DNA of 37,585 bases from JADZGC01 sp964391595 (GCA_964391595.1 CAYMMM010000007.1:1-37585), one strand, 5' to 3'; shown: positions 16,450-24,235, counted from the first letter of the stretch. Program-made: numbers and translations. The notes: generated by a model from the letters alone, not told the origin.

Positions 16450-17871
16450 GTGCTTGAGCACTTAGGTCGGACCATAACAAAGAAAAACCTCATACCACTA
16501 CTCGTAGCGGCAGTGATTTTTGCCTTGCCGTTTGAGCGTATCCCATCTCTGGATGTATCTGTATTTGGCATGAGTATCACTATGCGTCTTAGCCTATTCT
16601 TCTGTTCGGCTTTGATGATCGTGGCCGTGCCGCACATTTGGAAGCGGCGTGCAGAGCTCAAGGATCCGGCTTTCATACTTCTCGGTGCATTTCTGTTTAC
16701 CTATCTGCTTTCAGTACTGGTGAGTACCGATCTCAAGCGTGCAGTAGCGGTATGGATCTTCACTGCCTTTACCTGCTTCACAGCTCTAGCGATGGCGTTC
16801 TTGTACGGTGGCGCAAACAAGCAGTGGGTTGATCGAGTGGTTTACATTACGACGTGTATTATCTTGATCTTCGGGTTCTATCAATTTGTAGGTGACCTTC
16901 TCGGCCTGTCTCCTCAATGGACAGGCTTGCGTGATTTGTATGTCAAGTCAGTTCTTGGCTTCACGCGCATACAGTCGACGGGCTTGGAGCCATTGTATTA
17001 TGCAAACTATCTTACTATTCCGCTCCTGTACTTCGCTGTGAAGTTTTTGCGCGGAGATGATGAGCATCCGTATCTCCTGGCTCTCATCGCAACACAGATG
17101 ATATTGACTGTGTCGCGTGGTGCAATCGTTGCGGCATCTGCTGGCCTGGTCGTGGTGCTGATTATCGCGGCGAGAAAGACACGCTACACTCAGGTACTCG
17201 GGCTGCTTGGATTGGTCTTGGTCGGCGTGGCGCTAGCACTCAATATCAGCTACTTCACCACGCGTTCACCAAAGGCTAGTACAAATACAGCTCAAAACAA
17301 TGCCACGGCAGTCGTGCAGCAAGCAACCAACTATGTGCCGCAAGATGATCGAGTACGAAATCGCGAGTTGGCGTTGAAGGCATTTATGGAGCAGCCATTT
17401 CTCGGTATCGGTCCAGGAAACTTTAGCAATTATTCAAAAAGTCAGGTCGGTCTGTATCGTGAATGGGGCGGTTACATCATCGCCAATAATGAACCGGCTG
17501 AACTCTTGGCTGAAGGGGGAGTCGTCAATTTCTTGCTGCTAGTGAGCTTCTTTGCACTGGTATGGTGGAGGGTGGTGCGTCATGCTTGGAAACTCGGTTC
17601 GTACGAAGAGGTCTGGACGGTTGTGATATCCGGTTTCTTGGTGACCATGGCTATCCAATATCAGACATTCTCAACGCTGTATGTGATACACCTCTGGGTG
17701 CTGGTTGGGATTGGGTTGGCGCTCACGACACCGAGTTTGCAAGCTCAAGGCGATATGGCTGTTGCGAAAGTACGGTCTGCACTTGTGGCGCCACTTGCAA
17801 CAAAAGCTACTCGAAACACTGCGAAAAAGAAGCGTTCGCGTCGCCGTAAGGGCAGAACCAAGAAAAGTTGA
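16450..17871 (+). CDS. O-antigen ligase/polymerase-like membrane protein (Wzy_C superfamily)
   Basis: 473 aa, GTG start with AGAGGGGAA upstream. About ten to eleven membrane spans are interrupted by one large extracytoplasmic loop around residues 275-355. That loop contains RNRELALKAFMEQPFLGIGPGNFSNYS, the H/R-rich loop pattern of the WaaL/Wzy_C family, followed by NEPAELLAEGGVVNFLLLV. The C-terminus is very basic (KKKRSRRRKGRTKKS) and presumably cytoplasmic. The family joins finished glycans to lipid or protein acceptors, or polymerises repeat units. With an ABC exporter in the locus, a ligase role is the simpler reading. The stop region overlaps the -35 element of the next promoter. Confidence 0.82.
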   Translation: MLEHLGRTITKKNLIPLLVAAVIFALPFERIPSLDVSVFGMSITMRLSLFFCSALMIVAVPHIWKRRAELKDPAFILLGAFLFTYLLSVLVSTDLKRAVAVWIFTAFTCFTALAMAFLYGGANKQWVDRVVYITTCIILIFGFYQFVGDLLGLSPQWTGLRDLYVKSVLGFTRIQSTGLEPLYYANYLTIPLLYFAVKFLRGDDEHPYLLALIATQMILTVSRGAIVAASAGLVVVLIIAARKTRYTQVLGLLGLVLVGVALALNISYFTTRSPKASTNTAQNNATAVVQQATNYVPQDDRVRNRELALKAFMEQPFLGIGPGNFSNYSKSQVGLYREWGGYIIANNEPAELLAEGGVVNFLLLVSFFALVWWRVVRHAWKLGSYEEVWTVVISGFLVTMAIQYQTFSTLYVIHLWVLVGIGLALTTPSLQAQGDMAVAKVRSALVAPLATKATRNTAKKKRSRRRKGRTKKS

Positions 17872-17897
17872 CACGTTAACTACCCTAGAAGTACGAT
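17868..17897 (+). promoter_or_regulatory. Consensus promoter TTGACA-N18-TACGAT with the ATG at +1
   Basis: TTGACA at 17868-17873 overlaps the TGA stop of the preceding gene; TACGAT is at 17892-17897 with an 18-nt spacer. The ATG at 17904 begins exactly 6 nt after the -10, with no SD in between. This is the strongest leaderless promoter in the window. Confidence 0.75.
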
Positions 17898-17903
17898 AGC
17901 CCC

Positions 17904-19250
17904 ATGAAGCTGACCTGGAAGCAATATCGATGGATTGGCCTCTGGGCTGCAAACCTCGTATTTATCATCGGTGTCTGGGCCTCGCTCAGCTGGAAAGGAG
18001 CCATGACCGGCACGACGCCTGTCATGCTCATGTCTTTCTCGCGCTTAGCAGCACTTCTGGCTGCCTACTGCTTACTCGTCCAGTTTTGGCTTATTGGTCG
18101 CAGCCCGTGGATCGAGCAAGACTTTGGCCTTGATAAGCTGACGCGCATACATCGCTGGAACGGATTTGCGACAGTAACTCTTGTGGTGTTACACGTTTTT
18201 TCGCTCTTTAATGCGCAAAGTTTAATTCTTGGCGTAGAGATACCGGGCGCTGTGCAGTACGTCTTGAGCAACTATGAAGATACAACCAAGGCACTAATCG
18301 CAGAACTTTCGCTCATACTTGTAGTCGTGTCGTCACTTGTCATTGTGCGCCGCAAGCTCCCGTATGAGGCATGGTACTATGTGCATTTGCTCACCTATAT
18401 AGCGATTGTGTTTTCGTTCGGACATCAAGTACACAATGGATTGCACTTGCTGAGCAACGAGTGGTTTCATGCCTATTGGTATGGCTTGTTTGCTTTATCG
18501 GCGATTTTGTTTGTATTGTTCCGATTTATTCGACCATTTTGGCATTGGCAGCGACACCGTTTTCGCGTTACACGAATCGTGGAAGAAGCAAATGGTGTGC
18601 GATCGATCTATATCGGCGGCAAAAATATACAAGCGTTCTCATACACTGCCGGACAGTTTGGAAAGTTCTGGTTTGTGGCAAAGGGTTTCTGGCTCGAAGA
18701 TCATCCATTTACCATCTCGATAGAACCAGGTGGGGAAGAGTTGCGTATTACACCAAAAGAGTTGGGCGATTTTACAACCCGCCTCAAGGAGCTCCCGGTT
18801 GGTACGCCAGTAGTCATCGATGGTCCATATGGTCGATTTACTGCCGATGTAGCTACGACAAAGAAGCTCGTGATGATTGCTGGTGGTATTGGCATTACGC
18901 CGATGCGAGCAATGCTCGGTGCTCTAGCTGATGCCAAAGATACTCGTGAAATCATTTTGTACTACTCAGTCAAATCGCCCGCAGAGTTTGTGTTTACAGA
19001 TGAGATCAAAACCCTACAAAAAGATCTGAAACTAACGATATATCGCCACGTCACCGAGGGGGCTGAGCGGGGGATGCGCCACGATCTCTTGAGTGCAGAT
19101 GTGATCAAAAAAGATCTCGGCAAGCTATCCTCAGCAGACTTCTTTGTGTGCGGGCCTCCGGGAATGACCTTGGCACTGCGGAAGGACTTAGCAAAAGCTG
19201 GAGTGAAGCCTGAGCATATACATTATGAGCTCTTTAGCCTGGTGAAATAG
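17904..19250 (+). CDS. Ferric-reductase-like transmembrane flavoprotein (FRD/NOX superfamily)
   Basis: 448 aa. The N-terminal half has about six membrane spans. His83 and His161, and His97 and His174, are spaced 14 and 13 residues apart within their helices, as expected for two stacked b-type hemes. The C-terminal half is a flavodoxin-reductase module: FAD motif HPFTIS at 267-272, NAD(P) motif GGIGITPMRAML at 327-338, CGPPGM at 416-421 and a terminal aromatic near ELFSL. It probably carries electrons from NAD(P)H through FAD and two hemes to an outside acceptor such as ferric iron or oxygen. It is co-transcribed with a MarR regulator (1-nt overlap), which suggests redox-responsive control. 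The transcript appears leaderless. Confidence 0.88.
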   Translation: MKLTWKQYRWIGLWAANLVFIIGVWASLSWKGAMTGTTPVMLMSFSRLAALLAAYCLLVQFWLIGRSPWIEQDFGLDKLTRIHRWNGFATVTLVVLHVFSLFNAQSLILGVEIPGAVQYVLSNYEDTTKALIAELSLILVVVSSLVIVRRKLPYEAWYYVHLLTYIAIVFSFGHQVHNGLHLLSNEWFHAYWYGLFALSAILFVLFRFIRPFWHWQRHRFRVTRIVEEANGVRSIYIGGKNIQAFSYTAGQFGKFWFVAKGFWLEDHPFTISIEPGGEELRITPKELGDFTTRLKELPVGTPVVIDGPYGRFTADVATTKKLVMIAGGIGITPMRAMLGALADAKDTREIILYYSVKSPAEFVFTDEIKTLQKDLKLTIYRHVTEGAERGMRHDLLSADVIKKDLGKLSSADFFVCGPPGMTLALRKDLAKAGVKPEHIHYELFSLVK

Positions 19251-19702
19251 TGAATAAGTTGGCGTCTACAAAAACAACGACTCAAATATTTGCACGATCA
19301 ACTGCAAAGTTATTGCACCGTGCCACTTTTCTCATGGACAAAACGGTCGATCGAGCTTTGCAAGAGTCTGTAGGGATTAGTTTGTCGCAATTCTTGATGC
19401 TCATGCAGTTGGATGGTGGAGAGCAGTGTCAAAGGGAGCTGGCGACGGAGCTCGGAGTGACGGCTGCGGCGATCTCGCGGCAAGTAGGCAGCATGTGCGC
19501 GCGTGGGTGGCTCAAGAAGCTTGATCACCAAGATGACAGACGGTTTGAGTTTATTGTACTTACTACAAAGGGTAAAAATATATACACTCGATCAGTCGAG
19601 ATTATTGAGGCGGTGTTTGATAATCGTTACGCAAAGCTCACCGATGCACAAAGACGCGAGATTTACGACGCGCTGAATGTCTTGATGCAGTGTTACGAAT
19701 AG
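19250..19702 (+). CDS. MarR family transcriptional regulator
   Basis: 150 aa; GTG start sharing one base with the preceding stop. The winged helix-turn-helix is clear: SLSQFLMLMQLDGGEQCQRELATELGVTAAAISRQVGSMCARGWLKKLDHQDDRRFEFIVLT, with the DDRR wing near residues 96-99, flanked by the N- and C-terminal dimerisation helices. It probably binds as a dimer and regulates its own operon with the ferric-reductase-like gene. Four Cys residues (two in the DNA-binding half) could sense oxidation, but that is speculation. Confidence 0.88.
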   Translation: MNKLASTKTTTQIFARSTAKLLHRATFLMDKTVDRALQESVGISLSQFLMLMQLDGGEQCQRELATELGVTAAAISRQVGSMCARGWLKKLDHQDDRRFEFIVLTTKGKNIYTRSVEIIEAVFDNRYAKLTDAQRREIYDALNVLMQCYE

Positions 19703-19759
19703 CAATCCGGCGGCATCGTCACTTCCTTTACACTAGCGGATAGTGATAGGATATTGCAT

Positions 19760-20176
19760 ATGCTTACTACATTGTATAGTTACGGTATCGCGCTGATCAC
19801 TTTTTTGATTATTGATATGTTTTGGCTCCAAATCGCAGCCAAAGATTTGTATCGTCGGTCTTTGGGCGGACTACTGACCGACTCTCCAAACCTATTTGCT
19901 GCTTGTATTTTTTACGCGTTGTTTATCGCTGCATTAGTGTATTTTGTGATACACCCAGCCCAAAGAGACAAGGATTTTAATCGTGCTCTCGTACGAGCTG
20001 CGGCTTTAGGCGGGATTTGTTACGCTACATACGATCTCACAAATCTTGCGGTTTTACGTGATTGGCCACTTAGCATTACCGTAATTGATATTATTTGGGG
20101 GATCGTACTCTCCACTGCCGTCACTGCGATTACACTGATTTTGCTGCAGCGTCTCGGCAAGCTTACCTTACGGTAA
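19760..20176 (+). CDS. DUF2177 family membrane protein
   Basis: 138 aa from ATG 19760; the TTG two codons upstream is a poorer start. It has four predicted membrane spans, with the family pattern: FLIIDMFWLQIAAKDLYRR near residue 15, the LGGLLTDSP loop, then GICYATYDLTNLAVLRDWPLSITVIDIIWG near 90-118. The function of DUF2177 is unknown. A TAGGAT hexamer lies exactly 6 nt before the ATG (TTTACA 15 nt further upstream), so this may be another leaderless start, although the AGG in it could also serve as a weak SD. Confidence 0.85.
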   Translation: MLTTLYSYGIALITFLIIDMFWLQIAAKDLYRRSLGGLLTDSPNLFAACIFYALFIAALVYFVIHPAQRDKDFNRALVRAAALGGICYATYDLTNLAVLRDWPLSITVIDIIWGIVLSTAVTAITLILLQRLGKLTLR

Positions 20177-20238
20177 TGCATGGCAAAGTCATGAATAGTG
20201 CTACAATAAGCTTAAGCAGTTAATAGGAGCATAGTCCT

Positions 20239-20823
20239 ATGCAAGAAGCAAAAAAGCCCAAAACCACTACAGCGAATACCAAAATGCCTGTGCAGCTCAA
20301 GGTATTCTTGTGGATTTTCGGCATCTTCATAGTTATTGGTGTTGTAAGTTCAGTAGTAGCTGGCTTTTTCGCAACTTCAATACTCGGTGGCGTATTTAGT
20401 AATAACAAAGTCAAAGTCGACCAGAGCGGCAATGTAGAAGTGAAAACAGACGATGGCAAGGTAAGCTTCACGAACAAGAAGGAGCTACCGAGCACATGGC
20501 CTACTGACCTACCCGTATACCCAGGAGCAATAGTCGAATCATCCTTCACTGGTGAAAAATCTCTCGTCAATGTACACTTCTCCAGCGACGACGATAGTCA
20601 AAAAGTCATTGATTATTACAAGCAGCAGCTGGCGTCAAACGGCTGGAAGGCAGATGGGGATAATGGCTACTTTTCGCTCGGTGGGGGTATAGGTATTGCG
20701 ACCAAAGATGATCGCCGTGTACAGCTAACGATCTTGCAGAATGACAAGCCAAAAGAAGGTGAGCTCAAAACAGTCATCACTATAGCGGTAATTAAGACTA
20801 CGCCAACACCGGCTGCGGAATAG
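20239..20823 (+). CDS. Single-pass membrane protein with extracytoplasmic domain, function unknown
   Basis: 194 aa. A short cytoplasmic N-terminus (about 20 residues) is followed by one membrane span (VFLWIFGIFIVIGVVSSVVAGFF) and a soluble outside domain. That domain has an ELPSTWPTDLPVYPGA motif, then a VNVHFSSDDDSQKVIDYYKQQLASNGWK segment, which recalls small lipoprotein-like domains found repeatedly in CPR genomes (recollection, not a search). AGGAG 10 nt upstream serves as SD; it sits within a small stem (TAGGA at 20223-20227 / TCCTA at 20233-20237). A TACAAT at 20202-20207 could be its -10. Confidence 0.7.
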   Translation: MQEAKKPKTTTANTKMPVQLKVFLWIFGIFIVIGVVSSVVAGFFATSILGGVFSNNKVKVDQSGNVEVKTDDGKVSFTNKKELPSTWPTDLPVYPGAIVESSFTGEKSLVNVHFSSDDDSQKVIDYYKQQLASNGWKADGDNGYFSLGGGIGIATKDDRRVQLTILQNDKPKEGELKTVITIAVIKTTPTPAAE

Positions 20824-20838
20824 CTAAGAAAAGGGCAT

Positions 20839-21528
20839 ATGCAAGAAACATATCTCGTCACTCCACAAACATCCTTAGCGATTCAGCAGCAAGCAGCCGA
20901 ATCCGAGGCACAGCGGATATCGGAAGAATCAGTTCGGCAGCTCGAGCTGCGTCGATTACGTGATATCACATTTCCTAGTCTTGCACGCATCATGACGTAC
21001 TTTGCTTTGTCGGTCACGATTTTAGTCGTCGTGAACTGGCGTAACATTATCAATGCGTTCAATAATCATACTGTTGATGCGCAGCCGTTTTTCAAGACGC
21101 TCCCAACATACATCGCTCAGTATACAGATAATCAAATAGTATCGTGGATGACAATTGTACTTTTCTGGGGCTCAATTGGGCTGGCTGCCTACACTGTCTT
21201 CTGGCTAACGATGGCATTTTTCACCGCGGCTCGTAATGAGCTGATCGTAGAGACTGCTTTCTCAAATAGGGGCCATTTTTGGGAACAGGTACGTGTACCG
21301 CTTATGAAGCTAGTGATGCTCATAGCGGCTGCTGTGGGGATAATCCTAACGCTTCAGTATGGTGTACCGGTGTGGAACAATCTCTTCGCAACAGCTCTCC
21401 ATCAGGCGGGGACAAATATATTTGTCGCAATTTTTCAGATAATGGTTGCCATCTTTGGCGCGATGACGAATCTGCACTTGATAATTACAACCGTACTAAT
21501 CTTCCAGCATGCTGATGGCATCTTGTGA
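20839..21528 (+). CDS. Multi-pass membrane protein, function unknown
   Basis: 229 aa, 15 nt after the previous stop, with AAGGG upstream. A charged N-terminal helix rich in Gln/Glu/Arg (residues about 5-45, coiled-coil-like) precedes four predicted membrane spans: near 50-70, 95-125, 150-175 and 190-225. No catalytic motif is visible. It ends just before a strong hairpin terminator shared with lexA. I do not recognise the family. Confidence 0.65.
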   Translation: MQETYLVTPQTSLAIQQQAAESEAQRISEESVRQLELRRLRDITFPSLARIMTYFALSVTILVVVNWRNIINAFNNHTVDAQPFFKTLPTYIAQYTDNQIVSWMTIVLFWGSIGLAAYTVFWLTMAFFTAARNELIVETAFSNRGHFWEQVRVPLMKLVMLIAAAVGIILTLQYGVPVWNNLFATALHQAGTNIFVAIFQIMVAIFGAMTNLHLIITTVLIFQHADGIL

Positions 21529-21565
21529 TCTGCCGCATCGCGTCGGCCGTCTATACGAGACATAA

Positions 21566-21598
21566 TCAAAACAGCCTCAGTCACTGAGGCTGTTTTGA
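21566..21598. terminator. Bidirectional intrinsic terminator between the convergent genes and lexA
   Basis: A perfect 15-bp stem (arms 21566-21580 and 21584-21598) around the loop TCA. The A-rich and T-rich ends let it terminate transcription from both sides: the membrane protein on the plus strand and lexA on the minus strand. Confidence 0.85.
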
Positions 21599-21631
21599 AA
21601 AGCATGCTCCACGTGTAAAGGATGATATTTT

Positions 21632-22258
21632 CTAGTAGCGGCGAATGAGGCCTATGACAACGCCCTGAATTTGCAAGCCCATGTCTGGAGTAACATAGAT
21701 TGGCTCCATTGCATCGTTGGCTGGTTGGAGACGTACGCGCCCGGCTTCTTTGTAATATCGCTTCAGTGTTGCTTCTTGACCATCGATGAGCGCCACGACA
21801 ACTTCGCCATTTGAAGGAGTTTCCTTCTCTTGAACGACGACATAGTCACCAGAGTGGATGCCATCATTAATCATAGAGTTTCCCTTCACCTGCAAGACGT
21901 AGCTGCTGCGCTTACCGACCATAAATGGTGGTACTTCAAGCGTCTCGGGGTGACCGCTAATCGTTTCAATCGGGCTTCCTGCAGCGATAAGCCCCATGAT
22001 CGGAAGGCGAACAGCTTTCTCGTCAAATACAGCTGACTCCACTTCACTTACTGGCATCAATGAACGGGCGGAATTGTTTCCTTTTGTAAGAAGCCCTTTA
22101 GATACTAGCGAGTCAATGTGCTGGGCGACAGTGGCTACTGAGTTGAGCTTGAGCCCGTTCGCAATCTCACGATAGCTTGGCGAATATCCATGTTGCTCTA
22201 TGAATGAAGAGACATAGTCGAGTGTGCGTTTCTGTTTTTTAGTAAGTGGCTTCTTCAT
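21632..22258 (-). CDS. lexA: LexA repressor
   Basis: SOS repressor and self-cleaving serine protease of the S24 family. The 208-aa protein has the N-terminal winged helix (YSPSYREIANGLKLNSVATVAQHIDSLVSKGLL, residues about 25-57), the Ala93-Gly94 cleavage site in IAAGSP, the nucleophile Ser128 in GNSMIND and the general base Lys166 in EATLKRYY. The recognition helix looks closer to Gram-positive LexA than to the E. coli type. The ATG has GGAGG about 13 nt upstream, slightly far. Transcription comes from the consensus promoter at 22297-22325, whose spacer holds a GTTC direct repeat that may be its own operator. No other SOS gene lies in the window. Confidence 0.95.
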   Translation of the reverse strand: MKKPLTKKQKRTLDYVSSFIEQHGYSPSYREIANGLKLNSVATVAQHIDSLVSKGLLTKGNNSARSLMPVSEVESAVFDEKAVRLPIMGLIAAGSPIETISGHPETLEVPPFMVGKRSSYVLQVKGNSMINDGIHSGDYVVVQEKETPSNGEVVVALIDGQEATLKRYYKEAGRVRLQPANDAMEPIYVTPDMGLQIQGVVIGLIRRY

Positions 22259-22296
22259 AAGTAACTCTTACCCTCCAGTAATTATGTTCGTCTTTT

Positions 22297-22325
22297 ATAA
22301 TAACGAACGCGAAGCGAACAGTCAA
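22297..22325 (-). promoter_or_regulatory. lexA promoter TTGACT-N17-TATTAT with a GTTC-N7-GTTC direct repeat in the spacer
   Basis: On the minus strand TTGACT (22325-22320) and TATTAT (22302-22297) are separated by exactly 17 nt. The spacer starts with GTTCGCTTCGCGTTCG (22319-22304), a GTTC-N7-GTTC direct repeat of the type known as the LexA box of Alphaproteobacteria. A further GTTC-type site in the opposite orientation (GTTCG on the plus strand, 22286-22290) lies just downstream. Autoregulation by LexA is inferred from position. Confidence 0.6.
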
Positions 22326-22328
22326 GCT

Positions 22329-22357
22329 TGTTTTTGCACTTTCTTTTAGCGTAGGAT
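22329..22357 (+). promoter_or_regulatory. Candidate promoter of the bactofilin-like gene
   Basis: TTGTTT followed by an 18-nt spacer and TAGGAT (about 22353-22358), diverging from lexA and only a few bases from its -35. LexA bound at the lexA spacer could therefore also affect this promoter. Confidence 0.35.
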
Positions 22358-22389
22358 GAAACATATATAACTCCAAGAGGTGGTTTTCT

Positions 22390-23562
22390 ATGATGCAAAG
22401 ATTACGTAGTGCACGATCGCGTACAATTCTGGCTGTAGTTGGTGTAATGGTCATCTCACTCCTCGCAAGCCTGTTCGTATTTAAGGTCGCGCGAGCTGAT
22501 GATAGTGTCTTTACCCTGACTAAAGACGAAGTGCACAAAGGATTATTAGCAAAAGCCGATGAAACGATCCGTATAGAAGGTGAAGTTCAAGGCGATGTGT
22601 GGCTAGCCGGAAGTGAAGTAGACATCTCGGGTCCGGTACGTGGAAGTGTATACGTTGCTGCGAGCAAGGTGAGAATACACGGCCCCATTGAGGGGAGCGT
22701 ACATTCTACGGGGTCTGAGGTCACAATAGATGGCGCTATTAGTGGAAGTGTGTATTTAGCTGGAAGCGATATTGTGCTCAATGAATCCTCGACGGTTGCA
22801 CGTACAGTTGCCCTGGCCGGCAGCAAGGTGATGCTGAAAGGGAGTGCGAATGACCAGGCATTCGTTGCAGGATCAGAAATTGTATTGAGCGGAAGTGTGG
22901 CGCGTGGCATGAGGGCTTCAGGCTCTGAGATTACCCTTGAGAATACTGCGTATGTAGGGGGAGATTTACATTACACGTCGTCGATAGAGGCGAAGATTGC
23001 AAATGACAAGGCAATTGCTGGTCGTGTCATACACGATACCCCGCCTAATCAGCGAGCTGCTAATGACTGGCGTGATCGAGCACGGGATTCATTGTTCAGC
23101 TTCATAGTAAGCGTCGTAACGGCGGCTGTTGTACTGGCATTGTGGGGACACACATTGGTCGAGCGTGCGCAACTGGTTCGCAAGCTACCTGCCAGGATCT
23201 TTGGTCGTGGATTGCTGTTCGTCTTAGTCGTGCCAATTATTGCCATCCTCGCGCTCATTACCGTGGTGGGTCTTCCTGCCGGACTGATCTTGGGGCTGCT
23301 TTATATCGTGGTACTCATGCTCGCACCGACTGCAGCAGGGTTGCTCGTTGGCCTGCAGCTCACTCAGTCTGTAGAAAATAGTCACAAGCCAGTAGCATAC
23401 GTGGGTCAGCTCCAAGCTGCGGTCCTAGGCTTACTTGTGCTCGCGATAGTCGGCTTCGTGCCACTCTTCGGTCCATTGCTCTCAGTGCTTGCGTATATCG
23501 GAGGTGTCGGTGTGATCACTGCCGCTCATCTCACTGTAGATACACCAATCAAGAAAAAATAA
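22390..23562 (+). CDS. Bactofilin-like (polymer-forming) membrane protein
   Basis: 390 aa, ATG with AAGAGG upstream. An N-terminal signal anchor (residues about 12-36, cut possible at ARADD) precedes a repetitive beta-helical region (about 55-205). There, units such as IEGEVQGDVWLAGSEVDISGPVRGSVYVA recur about every 17-20 residues with the G-[SD]-V pattern of bactofilins. The C-terminal third has about four membrane spans (FSFIVSVVTAAVVLALWG, RGLLFVLVVPIIAILALITVVG, and two more). Bactofilins polymerise into cytoskeletal filaments. Here the signal sequence places the beta-helix outside, so an extracytoplasmic scaffold is the better inference. Confidence 0.78.
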   Translation: MMQRLRSARSRTILAVVGVMVISLLASLFVFKVARADDSVFTLTKDEVHKGLLAKADETIRIEGEVQGDVWLAGSEVDISGPVRGSVYVAASKVRIHGPIEGSVHSTGSEVTIDGAISGSVYLAGSDIVLNESSTVARTVALAGSKVMLKGSANDQAFVAGSEIVLSGSVARGMRASGSEITLENTAYVGGDLHYTSSIEAKIANDKAIAGRVIHDTPPNQRAANDWRDRARDSLFSFIVSVVTAAVVLALWGHTLVERAQLVRKLPARIFGRGLLFVLVVPIIAILALITVVGLPAGLILGLLYIVVLMLAPTAAGLLVGLQLTQSVENSHKPVAYVGQLQAAVLGLLVLAIVGFVPLFGPLLSVLAYIGGVGVITAAHLTVDTPIKKK

Positions 23563-23637
23563 TGCGTAGGCATGTTTGGACGAGTAATTTCTATCCAAGG
23601 CATATCTGAAGCTGGCAGTTTTTTGCAGCGCAAGGTG

Positions 23638-23666
23638 TTGACAGGTTGGCGCTCCTGGCCTAACCT
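23638..23666 (+). promoter_or_regulatory. Promoter TTGACA-N17-TAACCT of the small conserved gene
   Basis: A perfect TTGACA at 23638-23643 and TAACCT at 23661-23666 with a 17-nt spacer, about 34 nt before the ATG at 23700, leaving room for the AAAGGAG ribosome-binding site. Confidence 0.65.
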
Positions 23667-23699
23667 GGAGTCATAGTAACTAAAGGAGTGAGAATAGAT

Positions 23700-23906
23700 A
23701 TGGCACATTATCAGCACACAAACTCGAAGGGTCAGACCTACATCCTTCACGGTCGCGACGTTACCCTCAAGGGTGGTCGTCAGCAGCGCATTTACTTCTT
23801 TGCTCGTGAAGCTAAGGAAGGTGCAATCGACGCTTTGCCAGAAGGCTACATGGTAGTTGAGAACACCCGAACTGGTCTCCCAATCCTCAAGAAGTCTGAT
23901 AAATAA
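23700..23906 (+). CDS. Small conserved protein, function unknown (68 aa)
   Basis: Start ATG 23700, with AAAGGAG at 23682-23688; the in-frame GTG at 23688 overlaps that SD and is unlikely. The protein reads MAHYQHTNSKGQTYILHGRD, then GGRQQRIYFFAREAKEGAI and LPEGYMVVENTRTGLPILKK. This 'YFFAR-x-x-KEGA...PEGY-x-V-x-E...TGLP-x-LKK' pattern is familiar from uncharacterised short proteins in several phyla (recollection, not searched). It is basic, soluble and has no membrane span. Its own consensus promoter, strong SD and strong terminator suggest a highly expressed single-gene unit. Confidence 0.8.
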   Translation: MAHYQHTNSKGQTYILHGRDVTLKGGRQQRIYFFAREAKEGAIDALPEGYMVVENTRTGLPILKKSDK

Positions 23907-23945
23907 ACAGTATCTATAGACACAGATCTATACCAAGACACATGC

Positions 23946-23968
23946 AAGACCCGCTTCGGCGGGTTTTT
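23946..23968 (+). terminator. Intrinsic terminator (ACCCGC-TTCG-GCGGGT-T5)
   Basis: A 6-bp GC-rich stem with a stable UUCG tetraloop, arms 23949-23954 and 23959-23964, followed by a T-run, just downstream of the 68-aa gene. Confidence 0.9.
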
Positions 23969-23978
23969 GCGTATCTGT

Positions 23979-24007
23979 TTGTATCTTATGTGTAGATCTG
24001 AGATACT
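23979..24007 (+). promoter_or_regulatory. Candidate promoter TTGTAT-N17-GATACT
   Basis: Hexamers at 23979-23984 and 24002-24007 with a 17-nt spacer, placed between the upstream terminator and the SD of the Ala/Pro-rich gene. Confidence 0.45.
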
Positions 24008-24046
24008 TGAGGAGTAGTAACAAACATATAAAGGAGAAGGTGAATT

Positions 24047-24235
24047 ATGGACGAAGCAACAACTCCAATGCCAGCTGCACAGCCTGGTGACGTAACGGCT
24101 CCGGCTCCAGCAACGGATGCTCCAGCTGCCGACATGCCAGCTGCTGATCCAGCTCCAGCTGTAGAGGGTGCTCCTGCAGAGGCTCCAGCCGAAGCAGCTC
24201 CAACTACCCCAGCTGAAGAAACTCCTGCTGCCTAA
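24047..24235 (+). CDS. Ala/Pro-rich acidic small protein, probably disordered (62 aa)
   Basis: ATG preceded by AAGGAGAAGGTGAATT, a strong SD. Composition is extreme: 22 Ala, 14 Pro and 11 Asp/Glu out of 62, with no Lys, Arg or His and no aromatic residue. It has no signal peptide and no membrane span, so it should be soluble, very acidic and disordered. It has its own candidate promoter and a strong terminator directly after it, so it appears to be a real single-gene unit rather than a chance frame. No function can be assigned. Low-complexity Ala/Pro tails often act as spacers in larger proteins; here the tail stands alone. Confidence 0.65.
   Translation: MDEATTPMPAAQPGDVTAPAPATDAPAADMPAADPAPAVEGAPAEAPAEAAPTTPAEETPAA

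Noticed and set aside
22284..22296. 13-nt match ATGTTCGTCTTTT between the lexA upstream region and 37399-37411
   Set aside because: A 13-mer match is expected several times by chance among all pairs in 37 kb, and the surroundings differ.
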